NCBI RefSeq assembly: GCF_002090135.1 | Contig: NZ_BBRL01000004.1 | Coordinates: forward strand, 682,001-746,000 | Length of the DNA stretch: 64,000 nucleotides | Direction: 5' to 3' | Source: Demequina sp. NBRC 110055 | GTDB lineage: Bacteria > Actinomycetota > Actinomycetes > Actinomycetales > Demequinaceae | Shown here: piece after piece, positions 1 through 8,164 of the stretch | Layout: each line of letters begins with the position of its first letter | How positions within the stretch are numbered: the stretch's first letter is position 1 | Translations under genes and position numbers: made by a program | The notes under the pieces: model-generated | What the model saw: only the letters and a program-made list of their open reading frames with translations | Told to the model about the DNA's origin: nothing | The model's database searches: none

Positions 1-38
1 CGGCCTGGTCGCACACGGTCCCGGCGCACTTCGCCTAA
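1..38 (+). CDS. purL: 3' end of a gene, probably purL (partial)
   Basis: The first in-frame codons from base 3 read AWSHTVPAHFA and then a TAA stop at 36-38. The pattern A-x3-T-x-P-x2-F at the extreme C-terminus resembles the end of actinobacterial PurL (FGAM synthase large subunit), and the next gene is an SCP2-like gene that usually follows purL and precedes purF. Only 11 residues are visible, so the assignment rests mainly on gene order. Confidence 0.45.
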   Translation, partial: AWSHTVPAHFA

Positions 39-91
39 CCCTTCGCAGATGCGCCGCGGGTCGTCGCCGCGGGTGTGACACGCTAGAGGGC

Positions 92-517
92 ATGCCCGCC
101 CCGAGGACCACCCGCCGCCGCATCGACATCGAGGCCGGCCGCGCCGCCGTGCACGCGTGGCGCGGCTCCACTCGCGAGGCCGACCTCCACGCACCCCAGG
201 CCGCCACGGCGCCCGACGCTCAGCCCGCCATCGACCGCCCCACCCTCGCGACCGCGGTGCGCTTCACGCTCGAGGAGCTGGCGTCTCGCGCACCCGGCAA
301 TGCGCTTGAGGTGCGGGTACCGCCCTTCGGGGCGACGCAGTGCATCGAGGGTCCCACGCACCGCCGCGGCACCCCGCCCGCGGTCGTGGAGATGAAGCCC
401 GAGGTGTGGCTCGCCTTGGCGACGGGGCGAGTGTCGTGGGCCGATGCTGTGGCAGCCGGCCAGGTCGACGCCTCGGGTGAGCGCTCCGACCTCTCCGCGT
501 TGTTGCCGCTCGACTGA
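92..517 (+). CDS. SCP2-like sterol carrier family protein
   Basis: This 141-residue protein matches my memory of the small actinobacterial sterol carrier family protein encoded between purL and purF. Seen here are the segments VRVPPFGATQCIEG (about residues 75-88) and EMKPEVWLALATGR with a following W-A-D-A-V-x2-G-x-V block, which make up the SCP2 core, and a basic, Arg-rich N-terminus. No membrane segment or catalytic motif is visible. The ligand is not known. The ATG at 92 has only a weak purine stretch (agaggg) upstream. Its purine-gene neighbours support the assignment, although purF is now 4 kb away because a sugar transporter lies between. Confidence 0.7.
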   Translation: MPAPRTTRRRIDIEAGRAAVHAWRGSTREADLHAPQAATAPDAQPAIDRPTLATAVRFTLEELASRAPGNALEVRVPPFGATQCIEGPTHRRGTPPAVVEMKPEVWLALATGRVSWADAVAAGQVDASGERSDLSALLPLD

Positions 518-548
518 GCGCCCGCCCGGCCCCTACGGAGACCAGGGT

Positions 549-561
549 CGAAGCGTTTCGC
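549..561. promoter_or_regulatory. LacI-type operator O1 upstream of the sugar ABC operon
   Basis: The sequence CGAAGCGTTTCGC is a near-palindrome around a central CG. Its AAGCGTTT core recurs in a second site at 652-664. The layout (one site upstream and one downstream of the promoter) suggests repression of the alpha-glucoside-type operon by a LacI-family protein encoded elsewhere. Confidence 0.5.
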
Positions 562-616
562 AACCGCGGCATCGGCCGTGAGGAAAGTCACGATTCGGTG
601 ACTTTGGTGACAAGAC

Positions 617-664
617 TTGGCAAGCGCCCACTGCCCGCCTACTGTGACATGTAAGCGTTTGCGA
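617..664 (+). promoter_or_regulatory. Promoter with overlapping LacI-type operator O2
   Basis: TTGGCA (617-622) and TACTGT (640-645) are separated by 17 bases, a good sigma-70-type promoter. The predicted transcription start falls on TAAGCGTTTGCGA (652-664), which shares the AAGCGTTT core with O1 about 100 bp upstream. Repressor bound to both sites could loop over the promoter. Confidence 0.55.
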
Positions 665-750
665 AGCCGCGAAGCAGCGGCGGAGCTCTCGCCGCTTCGG
701 CACCGCGACGGCTCGCCGAAGCCCACTCAACGAGGAGGAGGGTGCTTCAC

Positions 751-2136
751 ATGAAGCGACGTTTCATCGCCCCCATGGCCGCGCTCGCGGCAGCGGGGCT
801 CGTGCTGGCGGGCTGTTCGTCCGACAGCGACCCAGAAGAGACCACCGACACCACGGCAACGGGTGGCACCGACGGTGGCGACGGCGGCGAGATGATGGCC
901 GGCTGCGAGGACTACGCCGACTACGGCACGTTTGACGGCGCTGAGGTCGAGCTCTACGGCACCATCTCTGGCGTCGAGGCCGAGCAACTCACGGAGTCGA
1001 TCATGACGTTCGAGGAGTGCACGGGCATCGACGTGACGTACAACGGCTCGGACGAGTTCGAGACCGAGATCAACGTCCGCGTCGAGGGCGGCAACGCTCC
1101 CGACCTTGCCATCATCCCGCAGCCCGGTCTGCTGCAGCGCGTGGTTGGCACGGGCGCGGTGGTTCCCGCTCCCGAGGCCGTCTCGGCCAACGTCGACGAG
1201 TTCTGGTCCGAGGACTGGAAGAACTACGGCACGGTCGGCACCACGTTCTACGCCGCTCCGCTGATGGCCTCCGTCAAGGGCTGGGTCTGGTACTCGCCCT
1301 CTGAGTTCTCCGAGAAGGGCTACGAGGTCCCCACTACGTGGGACGAGCTCATGACTCTCACCGAGACGATGGCGGCCGATGGAGGTAGCGACAGCTACAA
1401 GCCGTGGTGCATCGGCTTCGAGTCTGGCACCGCGACCGGCTGGCCGGGCACGGACTGGATCGAGGACCTGGTCCTTCGCCAGCACGGCGCCGACGCCTAC
1501 GACCAGTGGGTGGCCGGTGACCTCGACTTCACCTCGCCCGAGATCACGGAATCCTTCGAGTCCTTCGGCGCGATCGCCACGAACCCGGACTACGTCAATG
1601 GTGGTCTGGGTGACCCGTCGTCCATCGTGGAGACCTCGTTCCAGGAGGCCGGCCTCCAGATCCTCGAGGGCAACTGCTCGCTGCACCACCAGGCCTCGTT
1701 CTACGAGGCTCAGTGGCCCGAGGGCACCACGGTCGCAGAAGACGGCGACATCTGGGCCTTCCTCACGCCCAACATCAACGCGGATGACCCCGCGGCGGTG
1801 ACCGGCGGTGGCGAGTTCGTGGCCGCGTTCAACGAGGAGGAGCCCACCCAGGCCCTCCAGGCCTTCCTGTCCTCGGACACCTGGGCCAACGAGCGCGTCT
1901 CGATCGGTGGAGTCATCTCGGCCAACAAGGGTCTCGACCCGGCCAACGCCTCGAGCCCCATCGGCCAGGCCTCCATCGAGATCCTGCAGGGAGAGGACAC
2001 GGTGTTCCGTTTCGACGCCTCCGACCTCATGCCTGCCGAGGTGGGTGCCTCCGCCTTCTGGACGGGCATGAACGATTACGTCGGCGGCACGGACCTGAAC
2101 ACCGTGCTGACCAACATCGAAAACGCCTGGCCCTGA
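751..2136 (+). CDS. Sugar ABC transporter substrate-binding lipoprotein (alpha-glucoside type)
   Basis: This is the extracytoplasmic binding protein of a family-1 carbohydrate importer, most like the alpha-glucoside AglE group. The start is the ATG at 751 after a strong gaggaggag site; a GTG at 742 in the same frame would cut into that site. A basic N-terminus, a hydrophobic stretch and the lipobox LAGC (Cys22) mark a lipoprotein, followed by a Thr/Gly/Asp-rich linker to about residue 48. The mature part ends in an aromatic, Asn-rich region typical of these proteins. It heads an operon with two permeases, and LacI-type sites lie upstream. The precise sugar cannot be read from sequence. Confidence 0.85.
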   Translation: MKRRFIAPMAALAAAGLVLAGCSSDSDPEETTDTTATGGTDGGDGGEMMAGCEDYADYGTFDGAEVELYGTISGVEAEQLTESIMTFEECTGIDVTYNGSDEFETEINVRVEGGNAPDLAIIPQPGLLQRVVGTGAVVPAPEAVSANVDEFWSEDWKNYGTVGTTFYAAPLMASVKGWVWYSPSEFSEKGYEVPTTWDELMTLTETMAADGGSDSYKPWCIGFESGTATGWPGTDWIEDLVLRQHGADAYDQWVAGDLDFTSPEITESFESFGAIATNPDYVNGGLGDPSSIVETSFQEAGLQILEGNCSLHHQASFYEAQWPEGTTVAEDGDIWAFLTPNINADDPAAVTGGGEFVAAFNEEEPTQALQAFLSSDTWANERVSIGGVISANKGLDPANASSPIGQASIEILQGEDTVFRFDASDLMPAEVGASAFWTGMNDYVGGTDLNTVLTNIENAWP

Positions 2137-2151
2137 TCGCACGCTGATGAC

Positions 2152-2188
2152 CCCGGTGGGGCCTCGCGCTGAGCGGGGCCCCACCGGG
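2152..2188 (+). other. Intra-operon stem-loop after the binding-protein gene
   Basis: CCCGGTGGGGCC (2152-2163) and its exact complement (2177-2188) form a 12-bp GC-only stem with a 13-base loop, 15 bases after the stop of the binding-protein gene. There is no T-run. It could stabilise the 3' end of the binding-protein mRNA or partly terminate transcription, giving more binding protein than permease. Confidence 0.6.
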
Positions 2189-2217
2189 CTCGTCTCCCAC
2201 CACGAAAGGAGTCGACG

Positions 2218-3285
2218 ATGGGGTCGACTGCATTGTCCGGGCGCTCGGTGATCGCCGCCGGCGATCTGGGCGCCGACTTCTGGGCCTCTCAGGGCCAAAA
2301 CCTGCTGTTTGCCGGGGTCGCGATCGTCGCGTTCATCGCGATCGTCGCGCTCATCATGTTTGGCGCCGACCTCATCAAGGGTGGCGCACGCGACAAGGTG
2401 CAACTCGTCGTGCTCGTCGCGCCCGTCCTTCTTCTTTTGGGCGTGGGCCTGATCTACCCCGCCGTCGACACCGCGTGGCTGTCGTTTAATGAGATCACCC
2501 AAGCGCCCGACCCCGACACCGGCATCTACACCACCACGATGCAGTTCATCGGGCTCGACAACTACCGCTTCGCCTTCTCCGACCCGTCGACGCTGCGCAC
2601 CATCCTCAACACTTTCGTGTGGATGATCCTGGTGCCGCTGCTGTCGACGGGCTTCGGTCTCGCCTACGCCGTCTTCATCGACCGCGCGAAGGGCGAGAAG
2701 GTGCTGAAGTCGCTGGTGTTCATGCCGATGGCCATCTCGCTCGTGGGCGCCTCGGTCATCTGGGGCAACATCATGTACGACTACAACCAGGTGGGCGAGC
2801 AGACGGGCATGCTGAATGCCCTGCGCGAGCTGGTGGGACTGGACCCCTATAACTTCCTGCGCGATAGTCCCTGGAACACCTTCTGGCTCATCGTCATCCT
2901 GGTGTGGATTCAGACCGGTTTTGCCATGGTCATCCTGTCCGCCGCCATCAAGGGCGTGCCGGCAGAGATGAACGAGGCCGCCTCGCTTGACGGTGCGAGT
3001 GCCTGGCAGCGCTTCTGGCGCATCACGGTGCCGTCGATTCGCTCGACGATCGTGGTGGTGCTCACGACGATCACGATCATGGCCCTCAAGGTCTACGACA
3101 TCGTCCGCACGGTCACCCAGGGTCGCGACAACACCGACATCGTCGCCAACAGGATGTACGTGCTGAGCTTCGTCGAGGGCCGCGAGGCGCTCGGTGCGGC
3201 GCTGGCCGTGATCCTGTTCATCTTCGTGATCCCGGTGGTCGTCTACAACGTGCGATCCCTCAACAAGGTGAAGGAGACTCACTGA
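2218..3285 (+). CDS. Sugar ABC transporter permease (AglF-like)
   Basis: The first of two membrane subunits of the alpha-glucoside-type importer. The 355-residue protein has an extra N-terminal membrane helix (about 30-50) before the six-helix MalF-type core, and a clear EAA loop at about 250-270 (EMNEAASLDGASAWQRFW), the coupling helix that docks on the ATPase. An aaaggag site precedes the ATG. No ATPase gene lies in the operon, so a shared MsiK/MsmK-type ATPase encoded elsewhere is likely. Its stop overlaps the next start by one base (TGATG), which suggests translational coupling. Confidence 0.85.
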   Translation: MGSTALSGRSVIAAGDLGADFWASQGQNLLFAGVAIVAFIAIVALIMFGADLIKGGARDKVQLVVLVAPVLLLLGVGLIYPAVDTAWLSFNEITQAPDPDTGIYTTTMQFIGLDNYRFAFSDPSTLRTILNTFVWMILVPLLSTGFGLAYAVFIDRAKGEKVLKSLVFMPMAISLVGASVIWGNIMYDYNQVGEQTGMLNALRELVGLDPYNFLRDSPWNTFWLIVILVWIQTGFAMVILSAAIKGVPAEMNEAASLDGASAWQRFWRITVPSIRSTIVVVLTTITIMALKVYDIVRTVTQGRDNTDIVANRMYVLSFVEGREALGAALAVILFIFVIPVVVYNVRSLNKVKETH

Positions 3286-4226
3286 TGAGCGTCACCATGC
3301 CTCCCCAGCACCCCGTCGAGGACCCCAAGCCGACTCAGGGCAAGAGCCTCACCAAGGCTGCCAAGGCGAAGAACACCCTCACCAGCCCGTGGGCCACCGC
3401 CGCGGCGATCATCATCGCGCTGGTGTGGACCATCCCCACCGTGGCGCTGTTCATGACCTCGCTGATCCCCGGGGACCGCTACCGCACCGACGCGTGGTGG
3501 ACGGTGCTCGCCGACGGCGGACTCACGTTCGACAACTTCAACCAGGTGCTGTTCGACTCGTTCGGCGACAACTCGACGGCGCCTCCGCTGCTCGAGTACG
3601 TGTTCAACTCGATCGTCGTCACCGTGCCGTCCGTCGTGTTCCCCGTCGTCTTGGGGCTCATGGCGGCCTACGCGTTCGCGTGGATCCCCTTCAGGGGCTC
3701 GAACTTCCTGTTCGTGCTGATCTTCGCCCTCCAGGTGGTGCCGCTGCAGCTCGCCCTCATCCCGCTGCTGCGCATCCTGGGCCCCGACAACCTGGGGCTT
3801 GCGGGCGAGTTCGGCGGTGTGTGGATCGCCCACACCATCTTCGCGTTGCCACTGTCGGTGTTCCTGTTGCACAACTTCGTGTCGCATATCCCGCGCGAAG
3901 TGCTCGAGGCGGCCCGCGTGGACGGCGCGAGCCACACGCAGATGTTCTTCCGCATCATCATCCCGCTGTCGCTGCCGGCGGTCGCGTCCCTCGCGATCTT
4001 CCAGTTCCTGTGGGTGTGGAACGACCTGCTCGTCTCGGCTGTGTTCGGCTCCGCGAACACGTACCCGCTGACGTACCCCATCTCGAACCTCGCCGGTGAT
4101 TATGGCCAGTACGCGTACCTGGTCCCGCCGGCGGCGTTCATCTCGATGATCATCCCACTCATCGTGTTCTTCTCGCTGCAGCGCTACTTCGTTCGCGGCC
4201 TCCTGGCCGGCTCGACCAAGGGATAG
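3285..4226 (+). CDS. Sugar ABC transporter permease (AglG-like)
   Basis: The second membrane subunit, 313 residues, MalG-type. It has six predicted helices starting near residue 38 and the EAA loop EVLEAARVDGASHTQMFF at about 205-222. The start codon overlaps the stop of the upstream permease. The operon ends here: a long palindrome follows within a few bases. With the upstream permease and binding protein it should form the importer once an ATPase is supplied from elsewhere. Confidence 0.85.
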   Translation: MSVTMPPQHPVEDPKPTQGKSLTKAAKAKNTLTSPWATAAAIIIALVWTIPTVALFMTSLIPGDRYRTDAWWTVLADGGLTFDNFNQVLFDSFGDNSTAPPLLEYVFNSIVVTVPSVVFPVVLGLMAAYAFAWIPFRGSNFLFVLIFALQVVPLQLALIPLLRILGPDNLGLAGEFGGVWIAHTIFALPLSVFLLHNFVSHIPREVLEAARVDGASHTQMFFRIIIPLSLPAVASLAIFQFLWVWNDLLVSAVFGSANTYPLTYPISNLAGDYGQYAYLVPPAAFISMIIPLIVFFSLQRYFVRGLLAGSTKG

Positions 4227-4231
4227 CAGAC

Positions 4232-4281
4232 GGCCGATGCCGTGGCGGGCTTCCTTGCGAAGCCCCGCCACGGCATCGGCC
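4232..4281. terminator. Long inverted repeat carrying two copies of the dispersed 15-mer
   Basis: GGCCGATGCCGTGGCGGG and its complement flank a short loop, giving a stem of about 22 bp with one bulged base. It directly follows the sugar operon and could end its transcription, although no T-run follows. Each arm contains the 15-mer GGCCGATGCCGTGGC, which is dispersed in the window. Confidence 0.6.
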
Positions 4282-4305
4282 ATGCTGGCGCCTAGACTGG
4301 GCGCC

Positions 4306-4659
4306 GTGAGTGAGCAGCAGCCTTCCCCCGAGCCCGCCGACTTCGACGCGGCCGACCGCGAGGTGCTGCCCGCGTCCGTGCGCCGCGCGCCCAAGTTCGC
4401 GGCCTTCATCGCGACCGGCGTGATCGTGGGCGGCGTGCTGGGTCTCATCTTGGGACTGGTCCTGCCCAACTCGACCGGCGTGGGCCGCGGCACGGTGGCG
4501 CTGCTAGTGGCCTCGGGGTTCATCGTGCTCGGCGTCGTCGTGGGCGGCGTGGTCGCGGTCTTGCTCGACCGCGGTACCCCGCGTGAGCTCAAGGCGATGA
4601 AGCAGGCGGAGGCCGAGGCCGAGCAGCGCGACGCCGGTCCCGACGAAACCCAGGCCTGA
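4306..4659 (+). CDS. Conserved small membrane protein next to purF
   Basis: 117 residues with a hydrophilic, acidic N-terminus, two Gly/Val-rich membrane helices (about 31-55 and 62-85) and a charged Glu/Ala-rich C-terminus. The GTG at 4306 is preferred because a longer in-frame reading would start inside the terminator palindrome. Proteins of this shape often precede purF in actinobacteria, but I know of no function. Confidence 0.6.
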   Translation: MSEQQPSPEPADFDAADREVLPASVRRAPKFAAFIATGVIVGGVLGLILGLVLPNSTGVGRGTVALLVASGFIVLGVVVGGVVAVLLDRGTPRELKAMKQAEAEAEQRDAGPDETQA

Positions 4660-4732
4660 CGGCCGAGCCCCGGGGAGCGTCGGCCGTGTGGGACACTTGT
4701 CCGGTGATCTCCCGCCCCCAGGAGGACTGCTG

Positions 4733-6208
4733 ATGGCCCGCGGCGATGGCCTGCTTACCCACGACCTGCTTCCCGGCGAGAAGGGGCCGCAGGATGCCTG
4801 CGGCGTCTTTGGCGTCTACGGCCCCGGCGAGGAGGTCTCGAAGCTCAGCTACTTCGGCCTCTACGCCCTGCAGCACCGCGGCCAGGAGTCCGCGGGCATC
4901 GCAACCTCGGACGGCCAGAAGATCCTGGTCTACAAGGACATGGGCCTGGTCTCGCAGGTGTTCGACGAGGCCGCGCTTGAGGCGCTGACGGGCCACATGG
5001 CCGTGGGCCACGCGCGCTACTCGACCACCGGCGCGTCCGTGTGGGCCAACGCGCAGCCCACGCTGGGGCCCACCAAGAACGGCACGGTCGCGCTGGGTCA
5101 CAACGGCAACCTCACCAACACGCACCGGCTGCTCGAGCTGGTTGCCGAGCGCCTCGGTGAGGAGCGCCGCGATGAGATGTTCAGCGGCGGCGTGACCGAC
5201 ACCGCTATCCTCACCGCCTTGTTGGGCTGGGATCGCTACGACACCGTCACCGAGACCGCGCTCGAGCTGCTGCCCCATGTCGAGGGCGCGTTCTCCCTGG
5301 TCTTTATGGACGAGGACACGCTGTACGCGGCGCGTGACCCGCAGGGGGTGCGCCCGCTGGTGCTGGGTCGCCTCGCGTCGGGTGGCTGGGTCGTCGCCTC
5401 CGAGACGGCCGCGCTGGATATTGTGGGCGCCGTGCAGGAGCGCGAGGTCGAGCCCGGCGAGTTCCTCACCATCAACGCCGACGGCGTGCACTCGCAGCGC
5501 TTCGCCGAGGCCGCGCCCAAGGGCTGCGTTTTCGAGTACGTCTACCTCGCCCGCCCCGACACCAAGATCGCCGGCCGCTCCGTGCACGCCTCCCGTGTCG
5601 AGATGGGCCGCCAGCTGGCGCGTGAGTACCCCGTCGAGGCGGACATGGTCATGCCGACCCCCGAATCCGGCACCCCCGCCGCCGTGGGGTACGCCCAGGA
5701 GTCCGGCATCCCGTTTGGCCATGGGCTCGTCAAGAACTCCTACGTGGGCCGTACCTTCATTCAGCCCTCGCAGACGCTGCGCCAGCTGGGCATCCGCCTG
5801 AAGCTCAACCCGCTGCGCGAGCAGATCGAGGGCAAGCGCCTGGTGGTTGTGGACGACTCGATCGTGCGCGGCAACACCCAGCGCGCCGTGGTCGCCATGC
5901 TGCGCGAGGCCGGCGCGGCCGAGGTGCACCTGCGTATCTCCTCGCCGCCCATCCAGTGGCCGTGCTTCTACGGCATCGACTTCGCGACGCGCGACGAGCT
6001 CATCGCCGTCGAGCACTCCGTCGACGACGTGCGCCGGCACCTGGGTGCTGACTCGCTGGGCTACATCTCGGTGGACGGCATGATCGCCGCGACCGAGCAG
6101 CCCCGCTCCAAGCTCTGCACCGCCTGCTTCACCGGCGAGTACCCCATCGAGCCGCCCGTGAGCGCGCGCCACCTGCTTCTCAACCAGCCCGTGGAGGTCT
6201 CCTCGTGA
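4733..6208 (+). CDS. purF: Amidophosphoribosyltransferase
   Basis: PurF catalyses the first committed step of purine synthesis, using glutamine and PRPP to make phosphoribosylamine. The 491-residue protein has an N-terminal nucleophile domain: after a 22-residue propeptide (usually removed) comes Cys23 in ACGVFGVYG, then YALQHRGQESAGI. The PRPP-binding motif VVVDDSIVRGNT lies near residue 371, and late Cys residues (CTACFTGEYP) fit the iron-sulfur type of PurF. The ATG at 4733 is chosen over an in-frame GTG at 4688 because AGGAGG lies just upstream of it. It is coupled to purM by a GTGA overlap. Confidence 0.95.
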   Translation: MARGDGLLTHDLLPGEKGPQDACGVFGVYGPGEEVSKLSYFGLYALQHRGQESAGIATSDGQKILVYKDMGLVSQVFDEAALEALTGHMAVGHARYSTTGASVWANAQPTLGPTKNGTVALGHNGNLTNTHRLLELVAERLGEERRDEMFSGGVTDTAILTALLGWDRYDTVTETALELLPHVEGAFSLVFMDEDTLYAARDPQGVRPLVLGRLASGGWVVASETAALDIVGAVQEREVEPGEFLTINADGVHSQRFAEAAPKGCVFEYVYLARPDTKIAGRSVHASRVEMGRQLAREYPVEADMVMPTPESGTPAAVGYAQESGIPFGHGLVKNSYVGRTFIQPSQTLRQLGIRLKLNPLREQIEGKRLVVVDDSIVRGNTQRAVVAMLREAGAAEVHLRISSPPIQWPCFYGIDFATRDELIAVEHSVDDVRRHLGADSLGYISVDGMIAATEQPRSKLCTACFTGEYPIEPPVSARHLLLNQPVEVSS

Positions 6209-7308
6209 CCGAGCCCATCACCTATGCCGACGCCGGCGTCGACACCGAGGCGGGCGATAAGGCCGTCGAGCTGATGAAGTCTGCCGTCTCGCGCACCCAC
6301 GGACCCGAGGTCCTCGGCGGCGTGGGCGCCTTCGCGGGTCTCTTCGACGCCTCGGCGTTGAAGGCGTACGACCGTCCGTTGCTGGCGTCCTCGACCGACG
6401 GCGTGGGCACCAAGATCGTGATCGCCCGCGCGCTCGACGTGCATGACACCATCGGCCAGGACCTCGTGGCAATGGTCGTCGACGACATCGTGGTGTGCGG
6501 CGCGAAGCCGCTGGTCATGACCGACTACATCGCGTGCGGCAAGGTCGTGCCTGAGCGCATCGCGGACATCGTGCGCGGCATCGCCGAGGGCTGTGAGATG
6601 GCCGGCGTGGCGCTCGTGGGCGGCGAGACCGCCGAGCACCCCGGCGTCATGGAGCCCGACGACTACGACGTGGCGGGCGCGGCGGTGGGCGTGGTCGAGG
6701 CCTCCGCGGTCCTCGGGGCCGAGCGTGTGCGTGAGGGCGACGTGGTCGTGGCGATGGCCTCGTCGGGCTTGCACTCGAACGGCTACTCGCTGGTGCGTCG
6801 CGTGGTCTCCCACGCGGGCTGGCATCTCGACACGCACCTGGACGACCTCGGTCGCACCGTGGGCGAGGAGCTCCTCGAGCCCACCCGGATCTACTCGCAG
6901 CTGTGTGTCTCGCTCGCGGCGTCCGTGCCGGGCCTGCGCGCCTTCTCGCACGTGACCGGCGGTGGGCTGGGAGCGAATGTCGCCCGCGTGCTGCCGCAGG
7001 GCCTGGCCGCGACCGTGTCACGTGGCGCGTGGGACCTGCCCGCCGTGTTCTCCGTCGTTCAGGCCGCGGGCTCCGTGCCCTGGAACGACCTGGAGTCCAC
7101 CCTCAACATGGGCGTGGGCATGGTGGCGGTCGTGGCGCCGGAGGACGCGGAGGGGCTCATGTCCACCTCGCGCGCCGCGGGCGTCGAGGCCTGGACCCTG
7201 GGCGAGATCGTCACGGACGACGGCCGCATCCCGTCGCCCGACACCATCCGCGGCGCCAAGGGCGTCGACGGGGGAGCGGTCTACCTCAGCGGCGCGTACC
7301 GGGCGTAG
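6205..7308 (+). CDS. purM: Phosphoribosylformylglycinamidine cyclo-ligase
   Basis: PurM closes the imidazole ring, converting FGAM to AIR with ATP. The 367-residue protein has the family motifs SSTDGVGTK near residue 62, DDIVVCGAKPL, ALVGGETAEHPG, and the C-terminal block LNMGVGMVAVV. Its GTG start overlaps the purF stop by four bases, so the two enzymes are translationally coupled. Confidence 0.95.
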   Translation: MTEPITYADAGVDTEAGDKAVELMKSAVSRTHGPEVLGGVGAFAGLFDASALKAYDRPLLASSTDGVGTKIVIARALDVHDTIGQDLVAMVVDDIVVCGAKPLVMTDYIACGKVVPERIADIVRGIAEGCEMAGVALVGGETAEHPGVMEPDDYDVAGAAVGVVEASAVLGAERVREGDVVVAMASSGLHSNGYSLVRRVVSHAGWHLDTHLDDLGRTVGEELLEPTRIYSQLCVSLAASVPGLRAFSHVTGGGLGANVARVLPQGLAATVSRGAWDLPAVFSVVQAAGSVPWNDLESTLNMGVGMVAVVAPEDAEGLMSTSRAAGVEAWTLGEIVTDDGRIPSPDTIRGAKGVDGGAVYLSGAYRA

Positions 7309-7337
7309 TCCCGTCGCGTCGCGTGTCGCCCTGATGC

Positions 7338-7401
7338 GTCCGAGGAGCCGCTGGCTGCCCGCTTTCGCGCGAAACCGGGCGCTGAGTGGCTCCTAGGAGA
7401 C
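7338..7401. repeat. Dispersed imperfect palindrome, family 1 copy a
   Basis: A 64-bp element with ends resembling CGAGGAGCC and GGCTCCTAGGAGAC and an inner GCGCGAAACCGGGCG block. It aligns along its whole length with 40785-40848 and more loosely with 55443-55508. It lies in the gap after purM. Confidence 0.6.
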
Positions 7402-7446
7402 TCCGGGGGCTGCGCCGGTCCGTGCACACCACCCGGGCACGCCGAA

Positions 7447-7474
7447 AGCGCGCCAGCCGCGAGGCCGGCGCGCT
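7447..7474 (-). terminator. Hairpin downstream of the DUF3073 gene
   Basis: AGCGCGCC and GGCGCGCT form an 8-bp stem around a 12-base loop, about 20 bases beyond the stop of the leftward DUF3073 gene. It is a plausible terminator without a strong T-run. Confidence 0.45.
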
Positions 7475-7492
7475 CAGGTGGAGCGAAAGAGC

Positions 7493-7666
7493 TTAGCGCT
7501 CGTCGTCGTCCGCCCAGCGGTCGTACTTGTCGTCGGCCTCATCGGGCTCCTCGGCAGAATGGCCGATCAACTCGCGCTCGAGGTCGCGAATGTCGCTGCC
7601 GTGGTTCGAGTACTTGAGCTGACGCGCGATCTTCGCGTCCTTAGCCTTCTGACGGCCGCGCCCCAT
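7493..7666 (-). CDS. DUF3073 family protein
   Basis: This short gene reads from ATG (7666) to TAA (7493) and encodes 57 residues. It begins MGRGRQKAKDAKIARQLKYS and ends in a strongly acidic stretch (DEADDKYDDWADDDER), the recognisable shape of the actinobacterial DUF3073 family: basic N-terminal half, acidic C-terminal tail. The function is unknown. It is often found near purM and bldC in actinobacteria, as here. Confidence 0.85.
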   Translation of the reverse strand: MGRGRQKAKDAKIARQLKYSNHGSDIRDLERELIGHSAEEPDEADDKYDRWADDDER

Positions 7667-7929
7667 GTCGCCGCCCCTTCCGCTCGTCGCGGGCGCGCGT
7701 ATTTCGCGGGCCCTGCGTGATGAGTGCTGAGTAGAACTTTACAACGTGCGGGGGCGTGATCGCGACTCCCTGCGTGGCCCGGAGCGCCGCGACACGCAAA
7801 GCACTTGCATCAAAAAACCGGAACTTCTCTCCCAAAACGACGTCATAATCGAGAATGTGAACGGTCTCACTGTTCACGAGGTCCCAACGCCGGGGCCGTA
7901 CACGCCATGAATTCTGAGGGGAATCACGG

Positions 7930-8133
7930 ATGATGACCGATGTTGTCAAGGAACCGGAGAAGCTGCTGACGCCGAGTGAGGTGGCCGCGATCTTCCGCGT
8001 CGACCCCAAGACGGTGACCCGTTGGGCGAAGGTCGGCAAACTCTCTTCGATTCGCACTCTTGGCGGTCACCGCCGCTTCCGCGCCGCGGAGGTCAATGAG
8101 CTGCTGGCAAAGGCGCAGGAACAGGGCGCCTGA
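7930..8133 (+). CDS. bldC: BldC-like MerR-type DNA-binding protein
   Basis: A 67-residue single winged-helix protein (LTPSEVAAIFRVDPKTVTRW, then KLSSIRTLGGHRRFRAAEVNELL), almost the length of Streptomyces BldC and with the same helix-turn-helix and wing. BldC proteins lack an effector domain and bind DNA cooperatively at direct repeats to control development or stationary-phase genes. Two ATGs occur in tandem (7930, 7933) after a gagggga stretch. The 260-bp upstream region is gene-free and somewhat richer in A/T (a CATAAT at 7844-7849 could be a -10). Confidence 0.85.
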   Translation: MMTDVVKEPEKLLTPSEVAAIFRVDPKTVTRWAKVGKLSSIRTLGGHRRFRAAEVNELLAKAQEQGA

Positions 8134-8164
8134 CGGGCCGGGTGGCGGGCGTACGCTGACGCCT

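Noticed and set aside
727-3282. 851-codon open frame on the minus strand over the sugar ABC genes
   Set aside because: It is antisense to three clearly recognised genes, and its product is a His/Arg/Asp-rich string typical of the reverse frame of high-GC genes.
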